A stretch of DNA of 45,344 bases from Flavobacterium sp. (GTDB taxonomy: Bacteria; Bacteroidota; Bacteroidia; Flavobacteriales; Flavobacteriaceae). Of this stretch, positions 26,285 through 34,423 are shown piece after piece. A program made the position numbers and the translations under genes. Where the stretch lies: positions 353,245-398,588 of the forward strand of contig DNNO01000021.1 in NCBI GenBank assembly GCA_003497625.1, read 5' to 3'. The notes under the pieces are model-generated. The model saw only the letters and a list, made by a program, of their open reading frames with translations, had not been told where the DNA came from and ran no database searches. How positions within the stretch are numbered: position 1 is the stretch's first letter; the number at the start of each line of letters is the position of its first letter.

Positions 26285-27430
26285 ATGAAATTTCCCAAAT
26301 CATTACAAGAAAAATTAAACAAACGTATAGCCGATAATGCTTTACGTCAATTGACTATTCCTTCTAAAAATAGAATAGATTTTTCTTCAAATGATTATTT
26401 AGGTTTTGCACATTCCGAAATTATTTTTAATCAAACACACCAGTATCTTTTAGATAATAATTTTAAAATCAATGGAGCAACAGGTTCTCGTTTAATTTCT
26501 GGAAACCATAATGTATATCAAACCACAGAAAACTTTATAGCCAATTTTCATCAATTGGAATCCGCTTTAATTTTTAATTCAGGTTACGATGCGAATGTTG
26601 GGTTTTTTAGTGCCGTTCCACAACGTAATGATATTATTCTGTATGATGAATTATGTCATGCTTCCATTCGTGATGGAATTCAAATGAGCCATGCAAAAGC
26701 CTATAAATTTCAACACAATGACACTGAAGATCTAGAAAGCTTGCTTTTGAAATACCAATCGGAAACAAATGAAATTTATGTTGTTACGGAATCCGTTTTT
26801 TCAATGGATGGAGATGCTCCTAATATGGAAGAACTCATTCAGATTTCTGAACAAAACGGTGCTTATTTAGTAATTGATGAAGCGCATGCTTTAGGTATTT
26901 TTGGAGAAAATGGTGAAGGTTTGGTTCAAAGTTTAGGTTTTCAAGATAAAGTTTTTGCCCGAATTATGACTTTCGGAAAAGGATTAGGTTGTCATGGAGC
27001 AGCCGTTTTAGGAAGTCAAGAATTAAAAAGTTATTTGGTTAATTTTGCTAGAAGTTTTATTTATACCACTGGACTTTCGCCTCACTCGGTTGCTACAATT
27101 TTAATTGCTTACCAACATTTGGAAGAAGAAAAAACCGCTTTAGAAAAATTAAAAAGCAATATTCAATTATTCAATCAACAGAAAGTTCAATTGGGATTAA
27201 AATCTTTATTTGTACATAGTGATTCAGCTATTCATTGCGCTATAATTCCTGGTAATGAAAAAGTAAAAAGTGTTGCGAAACAATTGCAAGAAAACGGGTT
27301 TGATGTAAAAGCAATCTTGTCGCCAACCGTTTCAGAAGGTCAAGAACGATTGCGTTTTTGTTTGCACAGCTATAATTCGGAACAGGAAATTAATACGTTA
27401 CTTAAACAGTTAAAGTTGTTGATTTTTTAA
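26285..27430 (+). CDS. bioF: 8-Amino-7-oxononanoate synthase (biotin synthesis)
   Basis: BioF condenses pimeloyl thioester with alanine using PLP, the first step of biotin ring assembly. The 381-residue alpha-oxoamine synthase has YLGFAHS, NGATGSRLISGN, the cofactor-site DEAHALG (D198, H201) and the PLP lysine K232 in TFGKGLGCHGAA. Alpha-oxoamine synthases are hard to separate by motif alone, but the neighbours bioD, bioA and bioB make BioF the clear choice over 2-amino-3-ketobutyrate ligase. The ATG at 26285 is immediately downstream of a -7-like element. It is the first gene of the biotin cluster. Confidence 0.94.
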   Translation: MKFPKSLQEKLNKRIADNALRQLTIPSKNRIDFSSNDYLGFAHSEIIFNQTHQYLLDNNFKINGATGSRLISGNHNVYQTTENFIANFHQLESALIFNSGYDANVGFFSAVPQRNDIILYDELCHASIRDGIQMSHAKAYKFQHNDTEDLESLLLKYQSETNEIYVVTESVFSMDGDAPNMEELIQISEQNGAYLVIDEAHALGIFGENGEGLVQSLGFQDKVFARIMTFGKGLGCHGAAVLGSQELKSYLVNFARSFIYTTGLSPHSVATILIAYQHLEEEKTALEKLKSNIQLFNQQKVQLGLKSLFVHSDSAIHCAIIPGNEKVKSVAKQLQENGFDVKAILSPTVSEGQERLRFCLHSYNSEQEINTLLKQLKLLIF

Positions 27431-27440
27431 ATTAAAACAG

Positions 27441-28058
27441 ATGAAAATATTTATAACCGGAATAGGAACCGACGTAGGAAAAACAATTGCATCATCAATA
27501 GTAGTAGAAGCTTTAGAAGCCGATTATTGGAAACCAGTTCAAGCGGGTGATTTAGATAATTCCGACAGTCATAAAATCCAACGTTATATTGCAAATTTTA
27601 AAACTAAAGTTTGCGAAAATAGTTATAAGTTAAATACACCAGCAAGCCCACATTTAGCAGCAGAAATAGACGGAATTACTATCGATTTAAAACAAATAAA
27701 AGAACCAAAAACGAAGAATCATTTGGTAATTGAAGGTGCTGGTGGTGTTTTAGTTCCTTTAAACAATGCGGATTCTATTATCGATTTAATTCAAAAAGAT
27801 TATAAGGTTATTGTAGTTTCACGCCATTATTTAGGAAGTATTAATCATACTTTATTAACACTCGAAGCTTTGAAAAATCGAAATATTTCTGTGGCGGGAA
27901 TCATTTTCTCTGGAGATGAAAATAAGGCTTCAGAAGAAATTATTCTGTCAAAAACAACAGCGAAATTCATTGGCAGAATTGAAAATGAACCGTATTTCGA
28001 CCAAAATGTAATTCAATATTACGCCGATAAGTTTAGAGAAAATCTTTTAAGTTTATAG
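27441..28058 (+). CDS. bioD: Dethiobiotin synthetase
   Basis: BioD closes the ureido ring of dethiobiotin with CO2 and ATP. The 205-residue P-loop protein begins with ITGIGTDVGKT, holding the P-loop at residues 7-15 with K14. It continues with YWKPVQAGDLD and a Walker B-like HLVIEGAGGVLVPLN, all family hallmarks. It begins 10 nt after bioF, in the same transcription unit. Confidence 0.95.
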   Translation: MKIFITGIGTDVGKTIASSIVVEALEADYWKPVQAGDLDNSDSHKIQRYIANFKTKVCENSYKLNTPASPHLAAEIDGITIDLKQIKEPKTKNHLVIEGAGGVLVPLNNADSIIDLIQKDYKVIVVSRHYLGSINHTLLTLEALKNRNISVAGIIFSGDENKASEEIILSKTTAKFIGRIENEPYFDQNVIQYYADKFRENLLSL

Positions 28059-28093
28059 ATAGTTATAATAAAGAAACAAAAAATTAGATTGAT

Positions 28094-28101
28094 TATCTTT
28101 G
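28094..28101 (+). promoter_or_regulatory. -7 element of a second biotin promoter (bioA)
   Basis: TATCTTTG matches TAnnTTTG, 61 nt before the bioA ATG; no TTG lies at 17-23 nt upstream, so the call rests on the -7 element and the 104-nt gap after bioD. Confidence 0.5.
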
Positions 28102-28131
28102 CAACATAATTATAGAAATAGCTTGAGTCTT

Positions 28132-28159
28132 TCTCTTTGCTCTTTCTTCTATTTTCTAT
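28132..28159 (+). repeat. Heptamer-periodic pyrimidine-rich leader of bioA
   Basis: Four 7-nt units, TCTCTTT, GCTCTTT, CTTCTAT and TTTCTAT, share the pattern NNTCTWT and end 3 nt before the bioA ATG. The stretch is almost pure C/T with a few A or G. Confidence 0.6.
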
Positions 28160-28162
28160 ACC

Positions 28163-29434
28163 ATGAACCTTTCCCAAAGAGATAAATTATATAATTGGCA
28201 TCCGTATACCCAACACAAAAACGCAAAGCATTTTCCGGCTATTGTAAAAGGAGAAGGCGCTTTGTTGTGGGATGAAAATAATAAAGAATACATCGATGCA
28301 ATTGCGTCTTGGTGGGTGAATCCATTTGGGCATTCTAATAAGGTAATTGCAGATGCTATTTACAAGCAATTAACGACACTAGAGCACGTTTTGTTCGGTG
28401 GTTTTACACATGAACCTGCTGTACTACTTGCAGAAAAATTGATGGAGATTTTACCTTCTAATCAAAAGAAACTCTTCTATTCTGACAACGGTTCTACGGC
28501 GGTTGAAGTTGCAATTAAAGTATCGATGCAGTATTTCTATAATCAAAATATAAAGAAAACTAAAATCATTGCTTTTGAAGATGCTTTTCACGGCGATACT
28601 TTTGCAGCGATGGCAGCGAGTGGAATTTCGTTTTTCACCGAAGCATTTCAAGGTTCGCTTTTAGAAGTGGTTCGAATTCCAGTTCCAACAGTTGGTAACG
28701 AAGAGAAATCGATTCAGATTCTTGAAAAATTAGTTAAAACCAATGAATTTGCAGCTTTTATTTTTGAACCATTAGTACAAGGTGCAGCTGGAATGGTAAT
28801 GTATCAATCCGAAATTTTAGATAAATTAATTGCCATTTGTAAACAAAATAATGTTTTTACTATTGCCGATGAAGTAATGACTGGTTTTGGAAAAACAGGT
28901 AAAACATTTGCTTCAGATTATTTGATTGAAAAGCCCGATATGATGTGTTTATCAAAAGCGCTTACTGGCGGGACAATTCCGATGGCGATTACGACATTTA
29001 CACAAGAAATTTTTGATGGTTTTTATGATGATGATACAAATAAAGCGTTGTTTCACGGACATACGTTTACTGCAAATCCAACAGGTTGTGCTGCCGCTTT
29101 AGCAAGTATTCAATTGTTGCAAACAGTAGAAATGCAGTTAAATATTGAGCGAATTCATCAAAGTCATTTAAAGTTTGAAGACAGTATCAAAAATCATCCA
29201 AAAGTAAAAACTACACGAGTTTTAGGTGTTATTTTTGCATTGGAAGTAGAAACGGAAAATCAAGAAAGTTACTACGGCACACTTCGAAATAAATTGTATG
29301 ATTTCTTTATCGAAAATGGAATTATTTTGCGACCTGTAGGAAATATAGTTTATATTTTACCACCGTATGTAATTTCACAAAATCAATTGGAAAAAGTGTA
29401 TGAAACAATTGAAAAAGCTTTAGAAATAGTGTAG
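28163..29434 (+). CDS. bioA: Adenosylmethionine-8-amino-7-oxononanoate aminotransferase
   Basis: BioA transfers an amino group from S-adenosylmethionine to 8-amino-7-oxononanoate. The 423-residue class III aminotransferase has the family start (NWHPYTQHK), WWVNPFGHS, YSDNGSTAVEVA, ADEVMTGFGKTG with PLP-contact D236, and PLP lysine K265 in LSKALTGG. The WHPYTQ motif is diagnostic for BioA. It begins 104 nt after bioD, with a -7 element and a heptamer-periodic leader in the gap, so bioA may start a sub-unit of the cluster. Confidence 0.95.
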   Translation: MNLSQRDKLYNWHPYTQHKNAKHFPAIVKGEGALLWDENNKEYIDAIASWWVNPFGHSNKVIADAIYKQLTTLEHVLFGGFTHEPAVLLAEKLMEILPSNQKKLFYSDNGSTAVEVAIKVSMQYFYNQNIKKTKIIAFEDAFHGDTFAAMAASGISFFTEAFQGSLLEVVRIPVPTVGNEEKSIQILEKLVKTNEFAAFIFEPLVQGAAGMVMYQSEILDKLIAICKQNNVFTIADEVMTGFGKTGKTFASDYLIEKPDMMCLSKALTGGTIPMAITTFTQEIFDGFYDDDTNKALFHGHTFTANPTGCAAALASIQLLQTVEMQLNIERIHQSHLKFEDSIKNHPKVKTTRVLGVIFALEVETENQESYYGTLRNKLYDFFIENGIILRPVGNIVYILPPYVISQNQLEKVYETIEKALEIV

Positions 29435-29507
29435 TTTTGCATTATTGTTTCAATAGATTATCAGCAAAATAAATCGTTGGTAATTCATTTATTCAAGCTC
29501 CAAACTC

Positions 29508-30680
29508 ATGCAAAATAAAATCGCCATAACGTCTTTAGCGTCACTTTCACCAATAGGAAATAATCCTAGTGATATTTGGCAAAATTATCTTTCAGGAAAG
29601 TCATTGATTAAAATTAAAGATTTTTACGGCGAACCTCAATTTGTAGCGCAAATTCCAAGCGAATTAAAAGCAGAAATTGAGTTGCTAAGAAAGTCTGACA
29701 TCAAATACAAAGCGTTAGACGAAACGGTTTTAATGGCTATTTTGGTTTCGCGACAAGCGATAAAAAATGCAGGTTGGAAAGCAGGCGATGATTTCGGAAT
29801 TAACATTGGTTCGTCTCGTGGGGCTACTCAATTGTTTGAAAAACATCATCAGGAATTTATTGAAACGGGTAAAGCAGGAACATTAGCTTCTCCAACTACT
29901 ACATTAGGAAATATTTCGTCTTGGGTAGCACGTGATTTAAAAAATAACGGTCCCGAAATTTCGCATTCTATAACTTGTTCAACGGCTTTGCATGCTGTTT
30001 TAAATGCTGTGGCTTGGTTACAATCGGGTATGGTTAATAAGTTTTTAGTAGGAGGAAGTGAAGCGCCATTGACCGCTTTTACTATTGCCCAAATGCATGC
30101 TTTGAAAATTTATCCAAAACCAAATTCTTCTGAAACTCAAGAATTTCCTTGTAGAGCATTTGATTTTTCAAAAACTAAGAATTCAATGGTTTTAGGAGAA
30201 GGAGCTGCTGTTGCTTGTTTGGAAATTGGAACACACGAAAATGCATTGGCTTATATTGAAGGCATCGGTTATGCAACAGATGATATTGAACATAATATTT
30301 CAATATCTGATGAAGCGAATTGTTTTCAAAAGTCCATGAAAATGGCGTTGAAAAACACCAATTTAGAAGAAGTTGATGCTATTGTGATGCACATGCCAGG
30401 AACATTAAAAGGCGATACTTCAGAATACAAAGCGATTCAGAAACTATTTGGAAATGAATTACCAATGCTTACTACCAATAAATGGCAAGTAGGACACACA
30501 TTTGGAGCTTCGGGTATGTTGAATTTTGAAATGGCTATTTTAATGATGCAACACAATCATTTTATTGAAGTACCGTATGCCGAAAAACAAAATGTAAAAA
30601 AAGAAATTAAAAAAGTATTGATAAATGCTGTAGGATTTGGAGGAAATGCTGTGAGTATTTTGCTTTCAAAAGAATGCTAA
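29508..30680 (+). CDS. Beta-ketoacyl synthase (KAS I/II-like) within the biotin cluster
   Basis: A 390-residue thiolase-fold condensing enzyme. The catalytic triad is intact: C157 in SITCSTALHAV, H295 in VMHMPGTLKGD (the usual HGTGT reads HMPGT) and H330 in NKWQVGHTFGASG. The GFGGNAVSI end motif is present too. It resembles FabB/FabF rather than FabH-type BioZ. It lies between bioA and bioB, in the same direction, and no acyl-carrier protein or other fatty-acid gene is adjacent. By context it may extend a malonyl or glutaryl thioester towards the pimeloyl chain needed by BioF, but this is inference; it could also be a general fatty-acid or polyketide-type synthase that happens to be placed here. 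Confidence 0.85.
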   Translation: MQNKIAITSLASLSPIGNNPSDIWQNYLSGKSLIKIKDFYGEPQFVAQIPSELKAEIELLRKSDIKYKALDETVLMAILVSRQAIKNAGWKAGDDFGINIGSSRGATQLFEKHHQEFIETGKAGTLASPTTTLGNISSWVARDLKNNGPEISHSITCSTALHAVLNAVAWLQSGMVNKFLVGGSEAPLTAFTIAQMHALKIYPKPNSSETQEFPCRAFDFSKTKNSMVLGEGAAVACLEIGTHENALAYIEGIGYATDDIEHNISISDEANCFQKSMKMALKNTNLEEVDAIVMHMPGTLKGDTSEYKAIQKLFGNELPMLTTNKWQVGHTFGASGMLNFEMAILMMQHNHFIEVPYAEKQNVKKEIKKVLINAVGFGGNAVSILLSKEC

Positions 30681-30717
30681 ATAAACAATTAATGGTGTTA
30701 TTTTTATTCGAAATCCT

Positions 30718-30725
30718 TACATTTG
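30718..30725 (+). promoter_or_regulatory. -7 promoter element of bioB
   Basis: TACATTTG matches TAnnTTTG and ends 15 nt before the chosen bioB ATG. A TTG at 30723 that could extend the frame lies inside this element, which argues against it as a start. Confidence 0.55.
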
Positions 30726-30740
30726 AAAAATAATTTGAAC

Positions 30741-31829
30741 ATGATGAATACAACTAGACATAACTGGACTAAAGAAGAAATTATAGCTTTATACAACAAA
30801 CCGATGATGGATTTATTGTACGAAGCAGCAACAATTCACAGAACAAACCATGATCCTAATGTGGTACAAGTTTCTACCTTACTATCTATTAAAACAGGAG
30901 GATGTCCTGAAGATTGCGGTTATTGTCCACAAGCTGCAAGATATCACACGGATATTGAGACGAACGATTTAATGTCGGTACAACAAGTAAAAGCTCAGGC
31001 TTTACGTGCTAAATCATCGGGTTCTTCAAGAGTTTGTATGGGGGCTGCTTGGCGTAATGTTAAAGACGGACCAGAGTTTGAACAAGTTTTGGAAATGGTA
31101 AGAACCATCAACAAACTAGACATGGAAGTATGTTGTACATTAGGTATGATTACTGAAAATCAAGCAAAACGTTTGGCTGAAGCTGGTTTGTATGCTTACA
31201 ATCACAATTTAGATTCATCGGAAGAATATTATAAAGAAGTAATTTCTACAAGAGGTTACGAAGATCGTTTAGAAACGATTGCCAATGTTAGAAAAACAAA
31301 TGTAACCGTTTGTAGTGGTGGAATTATTGGAATGGGAGAATCAGTAGAAGATAGAGCAGGGATGTTAGTTGCCTTAGCTTCGTTAAATCCACAACCAGAA
31401 TCGGTGCCAATTAATGCTTTAGTTGCAGTTGAAGGAACACCACTAGAAGACGAAAAACCAGTTGAAATTTGGGATATGATTCGTATGGTAGCTACTACTC
31501 GTATTGTAATGCCAGAGACACAAGTTCGTTTATCAGCAGGTAGAACGCAAATGACAAGAGAAGGACAAGCGATGTGTTTCTTTGCAGGAGCTAATTCAAT
31601 TTTTGCAGGAGATAAATTATTAACGACTCCAAATCCAGATGTAAACGAAGACATGAAAATGTTCGATTTATTAGGATTAAATCCACAAAAACCGTTCATC
31701 AAAAAGATGCAACCTGAAACCGTAGAAGCAGAAGATTCGGCTTACCAATCATTAGGAGAAAAACCAAAATGGACGAGACCAGGACATAAAATTGAAAAAA
31801 ATATTGAAGCATCTGTTACTAAAAAGTAA
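30741..31829 (+). CDS. bioB: Biotin synthase
   Basis: BioB is a radical SAM enzyme that inserts sulfur into dethiobiotin, the last step. The 362-residue protein has the radical SAM cysteines C55, C59 and C62 in GGCPEDCGYCPQ, then RVCMGAAWRN, CCTLGM and YNHNLDSS, which carry cysteines of the second cluster. The conserved arginine lies in QVRLSAGR. The start is taken as ATG 30741; ATG 30744 is equally possible, and the longer TTG start at 30723 is rejected because it overlaps the -7 element. It follows the ketosynthase by ~60 nt with its own promoter-like site and ends at a strong terminator. Confidence 0.95.
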   Translation: MMNTTRHNWTKEEIIALYNKPMMDLLYEAATIHRTNHDPNVVQVSTLLSIKTGGCPEDCGYCPQAARYHTDIETNDLMSVQQVKAQALRAKSSGSSRVCMGAAWRNVKDGPEFEQVLEMVRTINKLDMEVCCTLGMITENQAKRLAEAGLYAYNHNLDSSEEYYKEVISTRGYEDRLETIANVRKTNVTVCSGGIIGMGESVEDRAGMLVALASLNPQPESVPINALVAVEGTPLEDEKPVEIWDMIRMVATTRIVMPETQVRLSAGRTQMTREGQAMCFFAGANSIFAGDKLLTTPNPDVNEDMKMFDLLGLNPQKPFIKKMQPETVEAEDSAYQSLGEKPKWTRPGHKIEKNIEASVTKK

Positions 31830-31850
31830 TTTTGCTTTCTACATCAATAA

Positions 31851-31883
31851 AAAAAGGACTGCATTTTTGTAGTCCTTTTTTTT
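31851..31883 (+). terminator. Intrinsic terminator after bioB
   Basis: AAAAAGGACTGCA pairs with TGTAGTCCTTTTT (one wobble) around TTTT, followed by T residues. Confidence 0.9.
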
Positions 31884-31914
31884 ATTGAAACGAAATCCGT
31901 TCACATATCTGCAT

Positions 31915-31942
31915 AAAAAAAGTCCCGATTAATCGGGACTTT
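31915..31942 (-). terminator. Intrinsic terminator of cold shock gene
   Basis: A perfect 12-bp self-complementary stem AAAGTCCCGATT / AATCGGGACTTT is followed on the minus strand by a T run, 33 nt after the csp stop. Its core matches the terminator at 35957-35987. Confidence 0.85.
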
Positions 31943-31974
31943 GTTCTTTCTAGGTAATCAAAAAATAATATATA

Positions 31975-32175
31975 TTAGTCTTCGATAACTACTACTTGAG
32001 CAGCTACTTTACCTTTTCTTCCTTCTTCTTCTTCGTAGCTAACTGCATCACCTTCATTAAGAGATTCAACTCTCATTCCGCTTGCGTGTACGAAAATGTC
32101 TTTTCCTGTTTCATCATCTGTAATAAAACCGTAACCTTTTGATTCATTGAAGAATTTAACTTTGCCTGTGCGCAT
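31975..32175 (-). CDS. Cold shock domain protein (CspA family)
   Basis: A 66-residue single-domain nucleic-acid chaperone that binds single-stranded RNA and DNA and prevents structure at low temperature. RNP1 is KGYGFI (13-18) and RNP2 is IFVHAS (27-32), both canonical; the segment RVESLNEGDAVSYEEEEGRKG and the ending AAQVVVIED also fit. Length is typical. It has a full consensus promoter and a ~28-nt A/T-rich leader, and a terminator, so it is monocistronic. Which of several paralogues it is cannot be told. Confidence 0.96.
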   Translation of the reverse strand: MRTGKVKFFNESKGYGFITDDETGKDIFVHASGMRVESLNEGDAVSYEEEEGRKGKVAAQVVVIED

Positions 32176-32204
32176 TTTTGTAATATAAAAAAATTAATAA
32201 TAGT

Positions 32205-32234
32205 CAAAGATATACTTATTTCCGACACGAACAA
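32205..32234 (-). promoter_or_regulatory. Cold shock gene promoter (TTG-N19-TATCTTTG)
   Basis: On the minus strand TTG (32232-32234) and TATCTTTG (32205-32212) are 19 nt apart, a full match to the Bacteroidota consensus, 29 nt before the start codon. Confidence 0.75.
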
Positions 32235-32258
32235 GAAAAAGTTAAAAATATTTCAAAA

Positions 32259-32489
32259 TTACTGATTATCAGCATCTTCTTTTTTCTTAGAACTTATGTT
32301 TAGCATTCTTTCTCTCGTTTCTTTGTTCCTAAATCTCGAATATAAAAACAATGGCATTAAAACGAAAGCAACTAATAAAATTCCAATTCCAATCCATTTA
32401 TCACCATTTAATCCGTTGTTTTTTTGGAAATATCCAAAAGAAATTAGACAAGCAGTTATTGTGACAAGAGCAATTAGAATCTTTTTCAT
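32259..32489 (-). CDS. Small two-helix membrane protein
   Basis: A 76-residue protein with two hydrophobic segments (about residues 3-20 and 31-50) and a charged C-terminal tail (RFRNKETRERMLNISSKKKE). No known family is recognised. It is preceded by a structured intergenic stretch after aspS and followed closely by the csp promoter. A role cannot be given. Confidence 0.65.
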   Translation of the reverse strand: MKKILIALVTITACLISFGYFQKNNGLNGDKWIGIGILLVAFVLMPLFLYSRFRNKETRERMLNISSKKKEDADNQ

Positions 32490-32510
32490 ATGTTTAAATT
32501 TTATTTTTTA

Positions 32511-32579
32511 GCGATAACATATGGTATCGCCTTTTTAATCATAGGTGTTTGCTTGCGCAAACTTGTTGTTAATGGCGAT
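32511..32579 (-). other. Nested and alternative hairpins between aspS and the small membrane protein
   Basis: On the minus strand, ATCGCC (from 32574-32579) can pair with GGCGAT (from 32526-32531), enclosing a hairpin GTTTGC-GCAA-GCAAAC at 32547-32562 with a GNRA-type tetraloop. The second arm also belongs to a competing hairpin over 32511-32530 (GCGATA paired with TATCGC). Whether this is an aspS 3' end, a leader element or a small RNA is unknown. Confidence 0.4.
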
Positions 32580-32586
32580 TTCATTT

Positions 32587-34332
32587 TTATCTTAATTTAA
32601 TATGTAATTCTTGCAATTGTGCTTCATCAATTGTAGATGGTGCATCAATCATTACATCTCTTCCTGAGTTGTTTTTAGGGAAAGCAATAAAGTCACGAAT
32701 TGTTTCTTGGCCACCTAAAATAGAAACCAATCTATCCAATCCAAAAGCTAAACCTCCGTGTGGTGGCGCTCCAAATTCAAAGGCATTCATTAAAAATCCG
32801 AACTGAGCTTGTGCTTGTTCTTTACTAAAACCTAATAAATCAAACATTCTACTTTGCAATTCTCTATCGTGTATACGAATAGAACCTCCACCAATTTCGT
32901 TTCCGTTTAATACCATATCATAAGCATTAGCGCGAACTTTTCCTGGTTCGGTTTCAATTAATGCCATGTCTTCTGGTTTTGGAGAAGTAAATGGATGGTG
33001 CATTGCGTGGTATCTTCCGCTTTCTTCATCCCATTCTAGTAATGGGAAATCTACTACCCATAATGGCGCAAATTCGTCTGATTTTCTCAAACCTAAACGA
33101 GTAGCCACTTCCATTCTTAAAGCTGATAATTGAGTTCTTACTTTATTTGCGTTTCCAGATAAGATTAAAATTAAATCACCCGGTTTTGCATTGGTAATTT
33201 CGGCCCATTTTTTCAAATCTTCTTGATCGTAGAATTTATCTACTGATGATTTGAAAGTTCCATCTTCTTCACATTTTACATATACCATTCCTGAAGCTCC
33301 AACTTGAGGGCGTTTTACCCAATCAATTAAAGCGTCAATTTCTTTTCTGGTATAATTTGCGCAACCTGGTGCTGCGATTCCGACTACTAATTCAGCTGAA
33401 TTGAATACTGGGAAATCTTTATGTTGGGCAACAGCATTTAACTCACCAAATTTCATTTCAAAACGAATATCTGGTTTGTCATTACCGTAGGTTTTCATGG
33501 CGTAATCGTAAGTAATTCTTGGGAATTTATCTACTTCAATTCCTTTGATTTCTTTTAGTAAATGACGTGTTAAGCCTTCGAACATATCTAAAATATCTTC
33601 CTGCTCTACGAATGCCATTTCACAGTCGATTTGTGTAAATTCTGGTTGACGGTCAGCACGTAAATCTTCGTCACGGAAACATTTCACAATTTGGAAATAT
33701 TTATCCATTCCACCTACCATCAATAACTGTTTGAATGTTTGTGGCGATTGTGGAAGTGCATAAAACTGCCCTTCATTCATTCTACTAGGCACTACGAAAT
33801 CACGTGCGCCTTCTGGAGTAGATTTAATTAAATATGGTGTTTCTACATCACAAAAACCTTGGTCAGAAAGATATTTTCTAACTTCCATTGATACTTTATG
33901 ACGGAATAATAAGTTGTTTTTAACCGGATTTCTTCTGATATCTAAATAGCGATATTTCATACGAATATCTTCACCACCATCGGTTTCGTCTTCGATAGTG
34001 AATGGAGGCAATTGCGCTTCGTTTAAAATTGTTAATTCGTTAACTAAAATTTCAACATCACCCGTTGCCATATTTGGGTTTTTAGAAACACGCTCAATAA
34101 CAGTTCCTTTAATTTGAATTACAAATTCTCTTCCTAAAGATTTTGCTTTTTCAATCACTGCTTTGTCGGTTCTTTGTTCATCAAAGATTAATTGCGTGAT
34201 TCCATAACGGTCACGTAAATCAACCCAAATCATAAATCCTTTATCTCTCGATTTTTGAACCCAACCTGCAAGGGTAACTTCTGTATTGATGTGTGAAGCA
34301 TTTAATTCACCACAGTTATGACTTCTGTACAT
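32587..34332 (-). CDS. aspS: Aspartate-tRNA ligase
   Basis: Class II aminoacyl-tRNA synthetase that charges tRNA-Asp, 581 residues as is normal for the bacterial type. It has the N-terminal anticodon-binding OB fold ([21 protein letters not shown]), motif 2 as [19 protein letters not shown], a bacterial GAD insertion domain in the middle, and motif 3 in [16 protein letters not shown]. The ATG at 34332 gives [10 protein letters not shown], a usual family start. It has its own -7 element upstream and shares the intergenic region with the divergent TlpA-like gene. Confidence 0.97.
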   Translation of the reverse strand: MYRSHNCGELNASHINTEVTLAGWVQKSRDKGFMIWVDLRDRYGITQLIFDEQRTDKAVIEKAKSLGREFVIQIKGTVIERVSKNPNMATGDVEILVNELTILNEAQLPPFTIEDETDGGEDIRMKYRYLDIRRNPVKNNLLFRHKVSMEVRKYLSDQGFCDVETPYLIKSTPEGARDFVVPSRMNEGQFYALPQSPQTFKQLLMVGGMDKYFQIVKCFRDEDLRADRQPEFTQIDCEMAFVEQEDILDMFEGLTRHLLKEIKGIEVDKFPRITYDYAMKTYGNDKPDIRFEMKFGELNAVAQHKDFPVFNSAELVVGIAAPGCANYTRKEIDALIDWVKRPQVGASGMVYVKCEEDGTFKSSVDKFYDQEDLKKWAEITNAKPGDLILILSGNANKVRTQLSALRMEVATRLGLRKSDEFAPLWVVDFPLLEWDEESGRYHAMHHPFTSPKPEDMALIETEPGKVRANAYDMVLNGNEIGGGSIRIHDRELQSRMFDLLGFSKEQAQAQFGFLMNAFEFGAPPHGGLAFGLDRLVSILGGQETIRDFIAFPKNNSGRDVMIDAPSTIDEAQLQELHIKLR

Positions 34333-34348
34333 TTCTTGAAATTTTTTG

Positions 34349-34356
34349 CAAATGTA
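34349..34356 (-). promoter_or_regulatory. -7 promoter element of aspS
   Basis: On the minus strand TACATTTG matches TAnnTTTG, 16 nt before the aspS start. Confidence 0.5.
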
Positions 34357-34390
34357 GTAACAAATATTAATTTTATTCGTTTAATTTTAA

Positions 34391-34398
34391 TAGATTTG
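34391..34398 (+). promoter_or_regulatory. -7 promoter element of TlpA-like gene
   Basis: TAGATTTG matches TAnnTTTG, 25 nt before the start codon; no clear -33 TTG. Confidence 0.45.
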
Positions 34399-34423
34399 AG
34401 TCAATAAATAACACTTTTAAAAC

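Noticed and set aside
26285-27430. Call as 2-amino-3-ketobutyrate CoA ligase
   Set aside because: Same enzyme superfamily, but the direct neighbours bioD, bioA and bioB favour BioF.
30723-30740. TTG start for bioB at 30723
   Set aside because: It lies inside the -7 element TACATTTG; two ATG codons follow at 30741 and 30744.
31256-31702. 148-residue frame antisense to bioB
   Set aside because: Complement of well-conserved bioB coding sequence, with no own start context or family signature.
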